DNA of 39,450 nt from Candidatus Lloydbacteria bacterium CG22_combo_CG10-13_8_21_14_all_47_15 (GCA_002771515.1 PCTL01000026.1:1-39450); one strand, 5' to 3'. Counted from the stretch's first letter, positions 15,083 through 23,573 are shown. Numbers and translations: made by a program. The notes: a model not told the origin generated them from the sequence alone.

Positions 15083-15338
15083 CTCGTACTCCTTTCTTCG
15101 CCGTGTTCCTCTGAACGTGGCTTAGAGTGTTGCGGGTGATTTCGGCGTAACGATCGGGATAATCCCGACGCAAAACACCGAGCCAGCGAGCCGCTTTCGC
15201 GGTCTCGTCATTGTGAGTGGCGTCCATGACCATATCATAGGCCGCCGTTGGGCTACTGCTCTTGTCGACCAGAAGGACAATGTCCGGCTGATCGAGGATG
15301 AGCTTGCAGCGCATCATGACTTCTTCTGCTGTGCGCAT
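15066..15338 (-). CDS. hypothetical 90-aa partner of the IucA/IucC-like gene
   Basis: 90 residues from the ATG at 15338, chosen because AAAGGAGG lies 10 nt upstream (15349-15356). Its 3' end overlaps the synthetase start, so the two are co-translated. The protein is helical and soluble: MRTAEEVMMRCKLIL, then DIVLLVDKSSSPTAAYDMVMD, then WLGVLRRDYPDRYAEI. I looked for a carrier-protein DSL motif and did not find one. No family is recognised; a regulator or accessory subunit is possible. Confidence 0.65.
   Translation of the reverse strand: MRTAEEVMMRCKLILDQPDIVLLVDKSSSPTAAYDMVMDATHNDETAKAARWLGVLRRDYPDRYAEITRNTLSHVQRNTAKKGVRDEVNK
15089..15095 (-). promoter_or_regulatory. Shine-Dalgarno of the IucA/IucC-like gene
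   Basis: AAAGGAG on the minus strand, 6 nt before the ATG at 15082 and inside the upstream gene. It decides the start. Confidence 0.75.
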
Positions 15339-15348
15339 ACGTGCTGTT

Positions 15349-15356
15349 CCTCCTTT
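15349..15356 (-). promoter_or_regulatory. Shine-Dalgarno of the 90-aa partner gene
   Basis: AAAGGAGG on the minus strand, 10 nt before the ATG at 15338. It rules out the longer frame starting at 15380. Confidence 0.75.
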
Positions 15357-15720
15357 CAGGATCGGATTGTTAAAGAACATATTTCAAGACCGTCTTGAAG
15401 TCTCGAAAGATACCATAACATATAATTCAAAATTCGTCCATATTTCCGCGCCGCGCATTCCTCCCGCGCCCTCCTGCGCGGCGGATACCAAATCCCCGCA
15501 AAAAGGAGCCGAGGCAAAGCAAAATCCTTTTCCTCCCACAAAAATAGTTTTGCTTTGCCTCGTCCGAATTGTATTTCGCCCCGCCACACTGCCCAGAAAC
15601 TTCTATGGCAGAACCCCAAAAAGAAAAAATGTTCCTTGCATTTCTGATTTTCGCGCGCCCAATTTTTTCTGAAATGGAAAGGACATTTTTTCTTTTTGGG
15701 GTTGCCGAGTGAAGCTAGGC
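15357..15720. other. hairpin-rich non-coding region (candidate structured RNA)
   Basis: Three inverted repeats occur in a row: CGCCGCGC (15449-15456)/GCGCGGCG (15476-15483); GAGGCAAAGCAAAA (15511-15524)/TTTTGCTTTGCCTC (15548-15561); and a perfect 19-bp pair at 15614-15632/15683-15701 (CCCCAAAAAG... with ...CTTTTTGGGG). The third encloses a smaller CATTTC/GAAATG pair. Frames across this stretch are short, lack motifs and cross the repeats. Together with repeat copy 2 it fills the gap of about 540 bp between two - strand genes. Confidence 0.55.
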
Positions 15721-15830
15721 GGTGGAGGGGCTTTCGTCGAGCGTACGACTTAGTTTAAAGCCACCACGCGCGCGGAGCGCGCGACATTATTTGTTTTGGA
15801 AATAGGTTCTAACTTGGTACAATAAATACA
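15698..15830 (+). repeat. dispersed repeat, copy 2
   Basis: Same block order as positions 1-147 (GGGGTTGCCGAG, CGAGCGTACGA, AAGCCACCACGCGC, GC hairpin, AACTTGGTACAATAAATAC). It ends in TGg-TACAAT (15815-15823), an extended -10 with TTTGGA 17 bp upstream. No + strand gene follows, only a terminator, so this copy does not serve as an ordinary gene promoter. Confidence 0.6.
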
Positions 15831-15833
15831 TAG

Positions 15834-15867
15834 AAAAAACCTCTTCGCAAAAGCGAAGAGGTTTTTT
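15834..15867 (-). terminator. terminator after the glutaredoxin gene
   Basis: AACCTCTTCGC pairs with GCGAAGAGGTT, loop AAAA, flanked by A6 and T6, so it can work in both directions. Confidence 0.9.
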
Positions 15868-15883
15868 GTCATTGCGCTTATCA

Positions 15884-16117
15884 TTACACGCCGAGTAATT
15901 CCTTTAACTTGTCTTCGTTGAAACCGACGAGTATTTCATCGTCTATCATAATCACCGGCACACCCATCTGACCGCTTTTCTCCATCATCTCCTGCCGCTT
16001 CCCTGCATCTGTCGCTACATTGTATTCCGCATATTCAATGCCATGCTCGGCAAAAAAGTCTTTTGCCATCTTACAATAACCGCATGTTGGAGTGCTAAAA
16101 ATCATTACTTTTTTCAT
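15884..16117 (-). CDS. glutaredoxin-like protein
   Basis: 77 residues, a minimal thioredoxin fold: strand KVMIFSTPTC, active site CGYC (Cys12, Cys15), the cis-Pro loop GVPVIMIDD and the C-terminal GFNEDKLKELL helix. Glutaredoxins and NrdH-like proteins reduce disulfides with glutathione or thioredoxin reductase. The redox partner is unknown, and many CPR bacteria lack glutathione synthesis, so NrdH-like use is plausible. It lies 62 bp downstream of a half-MFS gene on the same strand and ends at a strong terminator. Confidence 0.88.
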   Translation of the reverse strand: MKKVMIFSTPTCGYCKMAKDFFAEHGIEYAEYNVATDAGKRQEMMEKSGQMGVPVIMIDDEILVGFNEDKLKELLGV

Positions 16118-16179
16118 AGTGTCTATATTATCTTAGTAATACTCCCAGTATAACAGACGGGGCAAACCACCTGCAGAAG

Positions 16180-16791
16180 TTAAAGCCCTTTGGGTATGTA
16201 GATTACTTGTCCTCCAGGTAGCACATCATTTTTGATAAGTACAAACAAAAGCGCGGCAACGATACTCAAGGCGCTAACCGTGATAAATAACGGGGTGAAT
16301 CCAAACACTTCGGCCACAAACCCGCCGATGATACCTGCGATTCCAGCTCCAATACCGATAGACGAACTGTCAAGACCCCATGTCATCGCTTCTTTCCCTT
16401 TATCAATGTGCCGCACAAATATCCCACCCCATGAAGGAATGGCCATAGCCATTGCAAATGCATGTACCGCCTGAAGCACATAAATATGCCACGGCAGAGA
16501 TACCACAAGAAAGCCGAGCGGCACCAGTCCTGCCAGAAATGTTCCAAAAATCAAAAAGTAATAATCATCCCTCTCGCCATGGTTCCGGTCAAGAAATTTT
16601 CCTATTGGAAATTGAACGATGGATTTCAAAATCCAATAAATGCCGATCGCGATTCCCACCACCTCGGCATTTCCACCCTGTATATTCTCAATCACAAAGA
16701 TAGCAAGAATGGGGCTGATCAATCCCCACGCGGACAAAAGAAAAAAATCTGAAAGAATCAATACTTTGACGACTTTATTTATGTGTATCAT
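16180..16791 (-). CDS. half-size MFS-type membrane protein
   Basis: 203 residues with about six hydrophobic helices. It resembles one half of a 12-helix major facilitator, with GKFLDRNHGERDD in the place of the MFS loop 2-3 motif (G-x-x-x-D-R). Full-length MFS proteins have about 400 residues. The stop is followed by unrelated sequence, so the second half is not hidden in another frame nearby. It may act as a homodimer or be a decayed transporter; the substrate is unknown. No SD is seen; a TATAAT (minus strand, 16808-16813) lies 16 nt upstream of the ATG. Confidence 0.7.
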   Translation of the reverse strand: MIHINKVVKVLILSDFFLLSAWGLISPILAIFVIENIQGGNAEVVGIAIGIYWILKSIVQFPIGKFLDRNHGERDDYYFLIFGTFLAGLVPLGFLVVSLPWHIYVLQAVHAFAMAMAIPSWGGIFVRHIDKGKEAMTWGLDSSSIGIGAGIAGIIGGFVAEVFGFTPLFITVSALSIVAALLFVLIKNDVLPGGQVIYIPKGL

Positions 16792-16859
16792 ACCGCGGCA
16801 TAATTATATTATACAGCATACCATTGTATCAGTTTTCCGACACCCCATAAACCAGATTC

Positions 16860-16933
16860 TGGTGCGGGATGCGGGAATCGAACCCGCGCCTCAACCTTGG
16901 GAAGGTCGCGTCCTACCACTAAACTAATCCCGC
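16860..16933 (-). tRNA. tRNA-Gly(CCC)
   Basis: Reverse complement: acceptor GCGGGAT/ATCCCGC, D-arm GTTT/GGAC, anticodon stem CGACC/GGTTG with loop TTCCCAA (anticodon CCC), T-arm GCGGG/CCCGC with loop TTCGATT, discriminator A and encoded CCA. Confidence 0.95.
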
Positions 16934-16937
16934 TATT

Positions 16938-17321
16938 TTACTCATTGTTAAAGAGTCGTTGCCACCATGTTTTTTCTTCCATTGTGGCGGCTGCGGTGGC
17001 TGGCTCTTTTGCCCCTGCTTCATCAACAAGTTTGATAACTTCTTCATCGTCTTTAGCGACATTAAATTTCTCGCGTACTGTTTCTTCAATACCGCGCTCG
17101 GTCTCTAAAGCGGAAAGTTTCTCGCGGAGCGCCGCTTCTTCTGCCTTAAGCTCATCAAGACGGCGAAGCGATTCAAGTCGCCGATCTTTAGTTTCGCGCG
17201 CCTTTTCATACACATCAAGCGTCGCCCTGCCCAAGAAAAAAACTACCAAAAGGAGCGCAACTGCAGTGCCTGTGGAATAAATAACCTTTCTCATCCGTCT
17301 TTTTTGTTGAAATTTTTTCAT
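16938..17321 (-). CDS. FtsB/DivIC-like septum formation protein
   Basis: 127 residues: a basic N-terminus, one transmembrane helix (about 14-31), a coiled coil (about 38-75, ESLRRLDELKAEEAALREKLSALE) and the short conserved patch GIEETVREKFNVAKDDEEVIKLVD typical of FtsB/DivIC. These bitopic proteins join FtsL and FtsQ in the divisome. The C-terminal Ala/Glu-rich extension is specific to this protein. It ends 4 bp from tRNA-Gly on the same strand, so the tRNA may be processed from its transcript. Confidence 0.8.
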   Translation of the reverse strand: MKKFQQKRRMRKVIYSTGTAVALLLVVFFLGRATLDVYEKARETKDRRLESLRRLDELKAEEAALREKLSALETERGIEETVREKFNVAKDDEEVIKLVDEAGAKEPATAAATMEEKTWWQRLFNNE

Positions 17322-17389
17322 AACAATGTAGACTACAATATCATGTCCTGCTTTACGCGAAAAGTACCGCGTTAGCCGACATCACTAAC

Positions 17390-17491
17390 ATGTTTGATAA
17401 ACGCCGGAAAAAAATTATTCATATAATATTCGTCATCGTCGGCATTATTGTCATTGCCGGCATGACCCTGCTTTACACGATCCCCTATTGA
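17390..17491 (+). CDS. 33-aa single-helix membrane protein
   Basis: A short ORF with a clear pattern: basic start MFDKRRKKIIH, a hydrophobic helix of about 20 residues (IFVIVGIIVIAG...) and the end LLYTIPY. It is convergent with lepA and its last 7 bases overlap the lepA stop region. Composition and topology argue that it is real, but there is no SD and homology could not be checked. Function unknown. Confidence 0.5.
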   Translation: MFDKRRKKIIHIIFVIVGIIVIAGMTLLYTIPY

Positions 17492-19308
17492 CCAGACCCA
17501 CGGAGCATCTTCACGAATACTTCCTCCGGAATCTCTACTGTACCGCGCGCCTTGAGGCGCTTTTTTCCTTTTTTTTGCTTCTCAAGAAGTTTCTTCTTCC
17601 GTGTTACATCACCGCCGTAAAGATAGCCTGTCACATCTTTTCGGAGCGCCGGAATCGTTTCAGATGCAACAATCCGACCGAGCGCCTTACCCTGAACTTT
17701 TACTACAAAAAGCTGGCGCGGCATTATTTTTTTCAACCGCTCCACGGCGGCACGCGCCTCTTTCTCCACCCGCCGCTTCGACACGACTTTCGCAAACGCA
17801 GGCACCGGCTCATCGGCGACCAAAATATCAAGACGAACAACATCAGCAGGCTTAAACTCGCCAAGCGCATACGAAAGCGAAGCAAATCCGGATGAAATAC
17901 TCTTCAGCTCGTCAAAAAAATTACGCATCAGCTCTCGTAGCGGCATATCCGCCACAAGCGACACACGCTCACCTGCAAATGTTTCAGACGCGCCGACTTC
18001 GGCTTCGTGCTCGTACAGAAGTTTGAGAATTGCGCCTAAATGGGCCACTGGCGTGATTATTGTCACCGAAACCCATGGTTCAGCGACCGCCTGATACGCA
18101 CCATGGTCTGGAAAGCGCGACGGCGAATACACAATCTCTTCCGAGCCGGAGAGATGGGTCACCTTGTAGGTGATAGTCGGCGAAGTAACTACAAGAGCCA
18201 ATCCAAATTCCCTCTTCAGCCGTTCAAGTATGATTTCCAAATGTAGCATGCCAAGAAAACCAATACGGAAACCGCGCCCTAGCGTACCGGACGATTCTTC
18301 TTCAAATGAAAACGAGGAATCCGAAAGCGAGAGCCGTTCCAGCGCGCGCCTCAATTCATCAAACACATCTTGGCTTTCGGGATACACGGATGCCCATACC
18401 ACAGGCGCCGGCGAACGGTATCCTATAATCGCCGGAAGCGGTACATTCGCGTTTATCACCGTATCGCCAACAGACGCGACGCGCGCTTCCTTGATGCCAG
18501 TCACGATATATCCTATTTCTCCGGCAGAAAGCTCACCAGCAATTTTCTTTTCCGGTGCGAATGTACCGACTTCTAAAGCGCTAAAGCGCCCACCTGCGAC
18601 TGAAAATGCGAGCAAATCATTAGTGTGAATAGTGCCGTCAACGACGCGCACATACACAATAACGCCGCGATGCGCGGAATATTCAAAATCAAATACGAGC
18701 GCGCGACTTCCGGCTCCTGCCGGATACTCGGCGCGAGGCGGCGGTATCCGCTCCATCACTGCAGACAGAAGCTCTGGTACACCCTGCCCAGTCTTGCCGG
18801 ATACTTCAAGTATTGTTTCCGGCGACACATCAAGAAGACGCGCGAGCTCGGCCTTCACTTCCGGAATCCTCGCGCTCACCATATCCACTTTGGAGAGTGC
18901 GGGGATAATAGCGAGATTAAGCTCGCGCGCCATAGAAAGCACCGAAAGCGTCTGTGCCTGTACTCCCTGCGTCGCGTCCACCAAAAGGACTGCCCCTTCC
19001 ACCGCCTTAAGTGCTCGGGACACTTCGTATGAAAAATCAATATGACCCGGCGTATCAATCAAGTTCAAAACAGCAAAATTTGTCCCAATCACTTCCCGCT
19101 CTTTTTCAGGAAGCTGGTAGCGCATACGGACAGGCTGCATCTTTATCGTAATACCGCGTTCGCGCTCAAGGTCCATCTGGTCCAAGACCTGCTCGCGCAT
19201 TTTCCGTTTCTCCACGGTCTGGGTATATTCAAGAAGCCTATCCGCAAGGGTTGATTTCCCATGGTCAACATGAGCAATAATGGTAAAGTTTCGTATGTTT
19301 GATTGCAT
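17485..19308 (-). CDS. lepA: elongation factor 4 (LepA)
   Basis: 607 residues, normal length. EF4 is a ribosome-associated GTPase that can back-translocate ribosomes and assists 30S biogenesis. G1 is AHVDHGKS (12-19), G2 RGITIK (51-56) and G3 DTPGH (85-89). The C-terminal EF4-specific domain is clear (ALRKDVTGYLYGGDVTRKKKLLEKQKKG). G4 reads SKVD (139-142) instead of NKxD, a change of the guanine-contacting Asn to Ser. It lies 27 bp downstream of murJ. Confidence 0.93.
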   Translation of the reverse strand: MQSNIRNFTIIAHVDHGKSTLADRLLEYTQTVEKRKMREQVLDQMDLERERGITIKMQPVRMRYQLPEKEREVIGTNFAVLNLIDTPGHIDFSYEVSRALKAVEGAVLLVDATQGVQAQTLSVLSMARELNLAIIPALSKVDMVSARIPEVKAELARLLDVSPETILEVSGKTGQGVPELLSAVMERIPPPRAEYPAGAGSRALVFDFEYSAHRGVIVYVRVVDGTIHTNDLLAFSVAGGRFSALEVGTFAPEKKIAGELSAGEIGYIVTGIKEARVASVGDTVINANVPLPAIIGYRSPAPVVWASVYPESQDVFDELRRALERLSLSDSSFSFEEESSGTLGRGFRIGFLGMLHLEIILERLKREFGLALVVTSPTITYKVTHLSGSEEIVYSPSRFPDHGAYQAVAEPWVSVTIITPVAHLGAILKLLYEHEAEVGASETFAGERVSLVADMPLRELMRNFFDELKSISSGFASLSYALGEFKPADVVRLDILVADEPVPAFAKVVSKRRVEKEARAAVERLKKIMPRQLFVVKVQGKALGRIVASETIPALRKDVTGYLYGGDVTRKKKLLEKQKKGKKRLKARGTVEIPEEVFVKMLRGSGQ

Positions 19309-19335
19309 ACCTATCTGGAAATAAGCACTGCGTGC

Positions 19336-21027
19336 CTACAATTCACGCTGATCTGGGGCCACAACCTCCGCTTTCCAGAAACGGTGATGAAATGCCTCCC
19401 AGATCTCCAATATCTCCTTGTTTTTGAGAAGCCAGAGGAGAAATACACCGGCAAGAATGCCAATTGCACCGGAGGCAAACCCTTGCAAAAATATACCCCA
19501 AAATGTATTTAAGTCAAAGATATCATCAAATATCGTAAGCATGCGATGTGCCGTGAAGCCCATAAAAATAGCGCCGGCAAAACTGTGAAAAAACGATTCT
19601 CTCAAGCGCGGAATAGAGAGGCCAAAATCGCGCTTGAAGAATACCCATAAGAGTATCGCGTTAAAAAGCGCACCAACGGAAAATGCAAGAGGGAGCATCA
19701 AAAGCGAGGTGCCAGACAGACCGGAAACACGGAGCATATCCTCAATAAAAAAGAGAAACGGCGTTGTAGACTTATGGAGGAATAGAAGTCCTGCGGCCGC
19801 GGCAATAATCAAAAGCGAAGAAACAACATTCACTAATAGCGGAGTTTTTGTGTTGCCTGCCGCATAATAGCCGCGGACAAAGAGAAGCACAAGGCTCTGG
19901 GCGACTACGGATACTGCAAAGAGTGCGAGTGCGGCGGCGACCATCCTCGTATCTGCCCAGTCAAACCGGCCGGTACCCAAAATCGTCCGAACAATCTGCG
20001 CGCGAAGCACGATAAAGAGCGCAAGTACCGGAAGAGACCAAAAAATTATATGTTTCGCCGCCACGACAACTTGCTCCACGAACTGTGCGCGCTCGCCGTT
20101 CACAAAAAGCCGAGCAAGCGTTGGAAATGCGGCGACCGAATAGCTCACGCCTATGATGGAGAGCGGGACAGACTGAAGGTTAAACGCGAGTGTAAAAATC
20201 GCTATGGACCCTTCGTCAATCCGAGATGCAATCGCAATCAGAACTATCAAGACAAGATGCGTCATAGAGAGAGCGAGCGTCCGTGGAAATGAGGTACGGA
20301 CCACGCGAAGAAACTCATGCCAATCCGGCGAACCTGTAATCTTCGGCAAAAAGCGGTTATGAAGTATTGCCGGCATTTGTATCAGAAGGTGCAGAAACGC
20401 GCCTAACACGACACCGTATACTACGCCGGTAATACCGAACGAAGGCACCAAAAAGACGGCCCCAAGAATTATACCCGCATTATAGAGTACAGGCGAAAGC
20501 GCAAAGACAAAAAATTGCCGGAACGATTGCGTCACCGTACCAAAAAGATTTGAAATACCGAGAAGAATCGGCGAGAGAAGTAAAAATCGCGAAAGCGTCA
20601 CGAGTATTTCCTGTGCGGAGTCGCTAAAACCGGGCGCAACAAACAACGAAAGCCAGGGCATGAAAAGCCACGCGATGCCGGCTAGAGAAACCATAACAAG
20701 CGCGAAACCTGTAAACAATGTATTGAGAAACCGCCGCGCGCGTGTTCTACCAGCTTCATCGTCCGCCGCACCGCCTAATTTTTCAATAAAAAAAGGAATG
20801 AGTACCGACGCAGACACAAACGATGCGACTGCAACATACAGAAAATCAGGAATCCGGAACGCGGCGTAATAAATATCCAGCTCGGCTCCGGCGCCAAATG
20901 TACCTGCCAGAATGCGATCACGCACAAGCGCTAGAATCTGCGATAAAAACGCAAAAATACCAAGTAAATAAGCGGCCTCATGGAGGCCGCTCCATTTTCT
21001 GTTAAATACGGTAAGCAGTCGCTGCAT
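19336..21027 (-). CDS. murJ: lipid II flippase MurJ (MviN)
   Basis: 563 residues, a polytopic membrane protein with about 14 helices of the MOP/MATE type. Family marks include SQILALVRDRILAGTFGAGAELDIYYAAFRIPDFLY near the N-terminus and VTQSFRQFFVFALSPVLYNAGIILGA. MurJ flips lipid II across the membrane for peptidoglycan synthesis. It is slightly longer than usual (about 510) because of a C-terminal extension ending in a charged tail. It sits between the Wzy/TPR gene and lepA with gaps of about 25 bp, so the three probably form one transcript. Confidence 0.9.
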   Translation of the reverse strand: MQRLLTVFNRKWSGLHEAAYLLGIFAFLSQILALVRDRILAGTFGAGAELDIYYAAFRIPDFLYVAVASFVSASVLIPFFIEKLGGAADDEAGRTRARRFLNTLFTGFALVMVSLAGIAWLFMPWLSLFVAPGFSDSAQEILVTLSRFLLLSPILLGISNLFGTVTQSFRQFFVFALSPVLYNAGIILGAVFLVPSFGITGVVYGVVLGAFLHLLIQMPAILHNRFLPKITGSPDWHEFLRVVRTSFPRTLALSMTHLVLIVLIAIASRIDEGSIAIFTLAFNLQSVPLSIIGVSYSVAAFPTLARLFVNGERAQFVEQVVVAAKHIIFWSLPVLALFIVLRAQIVRTILGTGRFDWADTRMVAAALALFAVSVVAQSLVLLFVRGYYAAGNTKTPLLVNVVSSLLIIAAAAGLLFLHKSTTPFLFFIEDMLRVSGLSGTSLLMLPLAFSVGALFNAILLWVFFKRDFGLSIPRLRESFFHSFAGAIFMGFTAHRMLTIFDDIFDLNTFWGIFLQGFASGAIGILAGVFLLWLLKNKEILEIWEAFHHRFWKAEVVAPDQREL

Positions 21028-21051
21028 AATCTAAAAAGCGTATCAAGCGCG

Positions 21052-23457
21052 TTATTCCACAATAGGCAGGCTATCTCGATCTTCCGGCGGCGGAGTGTTC
21101 AAGTCCGCAAAAGGCGTCAGCCCAGAACGAAGATTTGCAAGAATGGCCTGTACTTCCTGATTATTAGGGTTTGTCACGGCAATACCTTCAAACTCCTCAA
21201 GCGCTTTCTCTGCGTTATCCGTTTGATAGTATGCAAGACCGAGAAAATATTTAGCATTTGCGTAATTCGGCTGAAGCAGTATTGCTTGCTCAAACGCTGA
21301 GATTGAGCCACGATAATCACTGTCGCTGTATCGTAAAAAGCCAAGCCGGAAAAAGATGCCAGGATCGGTAGGGTTGATGAGAGACGCAATCTCAACTGAT
21401 GAAATAGCTTCTTTAATCTTACCTTCACTCATCTCAATTTGAGACAGTAGAAAGAGCGCGTCTGTGTAGTTGTTCTTCCGTTCAAGCGCGGCTCCGATAT
21501 GTTCTTTTGCCGCCGCAATATCTCCGCGCGCGAGCTCAAGTTGCGCAACCTCAAGAGACAGTGAAGGATTCTTCGGGTTCCGAGTGCGCGCTTCCTCATA
21601 TGTACGCACTGCATTTTCATACGCGCCTTGTATATTGAGAGGTACGAGCGCGGTATAAATGCGTGCAAGCGTACGCCAATTCTGATAGTTGGTACTGTCA
21701 AACTCAATCGCGGACTGTGCACTGCCGATGGCTTCGCCGAGCACGCTTTGGAACGCGAGGCGTATATCGTCTATCGTTTCGGTATTCGTGGTAGCAACAA
21801 TCCTCCTAAGATCGGCAACCAACAGATTTGAAAGCGAACGATAAAAAATATCATGTTTGCTTATCTCAATAGCACGACGCGTACCGGATATTGCCGCGTC
21901 CAGATTATTCTCTCGCGCGAGAAGTGCCTGCCCTTTCTGAAATACAATAGCGGCAGAGAGCTTCTGACCGGCAATATAAACTCCGACAACGCTTACAATG
22001 CAAAAGAAAATGATAAATAGCACGGATATAAAACTTTTCTGCGGTCGGTCTGAAAATCTCCATTCAAACACGCGTATCATACCTTCAGCACGAAGCGTCG
22101 CGACAAAAAGCCCGGTCATCAGAAACGCAAATGTAAACACAGCGGCATTCGGCGCATAGAAAAATGCAAATACCCATAACCACGCCGTGCCAATATATGT
22201 ACCTAGTAGAAGAAACCGCCTCATACGATCGGTCGGAAGACGCGTCAAAATGCGTACGCCGCTTGCAAGAAATACGATAAGAAAAAGTACCCACGAGAGT
22301 GCGCCGACACTTCCTGTCGTAACCGCGAATGTAGGAATAAACCCAATGCCTGTATTAAAGTCAGTATTCCAGAAGAAAGACTGCGTTACACTATCCGGCT
22401 TATGAAGAAGCCATTGGGAACTAAAACGGTTCGGTCCCACACCCCAGAGTGGGTCATCCGCCAAAGTTTCATTGATAATGGATATCGTAGTTCTCCATGT
22501 GGGGCGCGCCTCCAAGTTTGAAAAGCTAAATGTGGTACTCATCCGTTCGCCGATTTGGACTGTGAATATGCTCGCAAGAAGAGCAATGACTGTCAGCAGA
22601 AGCGGCAAAGGCGCTATGCGCATTCGCCCTTCACCACGCGCACCGAATGAAAGAGAATATACAAGCGCAATGAGCGCGAAAACACCAAACACAATCCATG
22701 CAAGGCCGAAATTTATAGCTAACATCAGAAGAAGAGCGGCGAACAATGTAAACAGTAAAAATCCTTTGCGTACACGCGACAGCGAAAGAATTTGGAGCGC
22801 AAAAAGAGCGAGTACGGCGATAAGGCCTGAAAAAATAGCAACATCATTCCATTTTCCGATAATACTTGCCGATGGAGATATATAAATACCGAATGAAAAT
22901 ACATCTGGTCCAACAAACAGCCGAACGATGTGAAATATAAACACCAAGAAAAATGCCCCGAAAAGCGCTGCAAAAAAAGGAAGTACCTTCCGGTAATCGC
23001 GAATCGTCGTCGCGACAAGAAAAAGCATTATAGACGCGGAGAAAAGGAACCAGAATGTGTGCACTTCAGAGCCGATACCGAAAAGCGAGATACTTGAAGA
23101 TGGAGAAAGCAAGGCTGATATGAGTGCCGAAAGGATGATTGGCGCAATGGCAAAAAGAAGCCATGTCTGTGGCAACGCAATAACCCCTTCACGCAACCGA
23201 GCCACAAGCCATATAAAAAACGAGAGAAAAGCCACCACCGCAAGCAGTGTTACTTTGCCCAATTCCGTTGACAGGTCATAGGCAGGGATAAAAAAAATCG
23301 GCAAAAGAAATGTAAACACGGCGAGAATGCCCGGTACAACCGCGTTCCATAACCGTTTTGGTTTATTCCCGCCACCGACAGGATGTTCCGAAGATGCCTG
23401 ACTACCACTCTCACTGGCAACGGAAACGGTTTCTACATAATATTCAACATCACTCAT
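21052..23457 (-). CDS. O-antigen ligase-like/TPR membrane protein
   Basis: 801 residues in two parts. The N-terminal 500 residues hold about 11-13 hydrophobic helices with a large loop (about 310-385), the layout of Wzy/WaaL O-antigen polymerases and ligases. The C-terminal part (about 560-790) is a run of tetratricopeptide repeats; blocks such as YTDALFLLSQIEMSEGKI and YANAKYFLGLAYYQTDN are clear TPR helices. A role in surface glycan assembly is inferred from fold and the murJ neighbour; no catalytic residues are confirmed. Upstream of the ATG is AT-rich with no SD. Confidence 0.75.
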   Translation of the reverse strand: MSDVEYYVETVSVASESGSQASSEHPVGGGNKPKRLWNAVVPGILAVFTFLLPIFFIPAYDLSTELGKVTLLAVVAFLSFFIWLVARLREGVIALPQTWLLFAIAPIILSALISALLSPSSSISLFGIGSEVHTFWFLFSASIMLFLVATTIRDYRKVLPFFAALFGAFFLVFIFHIVRLFVGPDVFSFGIYISPSASIIGKWNDVAIFSGLIAVLALFALQILSLSRVRKGFLLFTLFAALLLMLAINFGLAWIVFGVFALIALVYSLSFGARGEGRMRIAPLPLLLTVIALLASIFTVQIGERMSTTFSFSNLEARPTWRTTISIINETLADDPLWGVGPNRFSSQWLLHKPDSVTQSFFWNTDFNTGIGFIPTFAVTTGSVGALSWVLFLIVFLASGVRILTRLPTDRMRRFLLLGTYIGTAWLWVFAFFYAPNAAVFTFAFLMTGLFVATLRAEGMIRVFEWRFSDRPQKSFISVLFIIFFCIVSVVGVYIAGQKLSAAIVFQKGQALLARENNLDAAISGTRRAIEISKHDIFYRSLSNLLVADLRRIVATTNTETIDDIRLAFQSVLGEAIGSAQSAIEFDSTNYQNWRTLARIYTALVPLNIQGAYENAVRTYEEARTRNPKNPSLSLEVAQLELARGDIAAAKEHIGAALERKNNYTDALFLLSQIEMSEGKIKEAISSVEIASLINPTDPGIFFRLGFLRYSDSDYRGSISAFEQAILLQPNYANAKYFLGLAYYQTDNAEKALEEFEGIAVTNPNNQEVQAILANLRSGLTPFADLNTPPPEDRDSLPIVE

Positions 23458-23573
23458 ATGTAAAATATATAGTCAAATGAATAGTGCTTTGTATTGTACA
23501 CTACCATGCGAGATATTGGCTAGTGGACGAAAATATTAGAAATTTTGCCGATTGTGGAGCTCCTATAATATAG

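Noticed and set aside
13874-15338. A complete siderophore biosynthesis cluster
   Set aside because: Only the synthetase-like gene is present; there is no transporter, receptor, hydroxylase or second synthetase in the window.
15298-15672. 124-codon open frame on the + strand
   Set aside because: It runs through the inverted repeats and the SD region of the opposite-strand 90-aa gene; composition is low-complexity.
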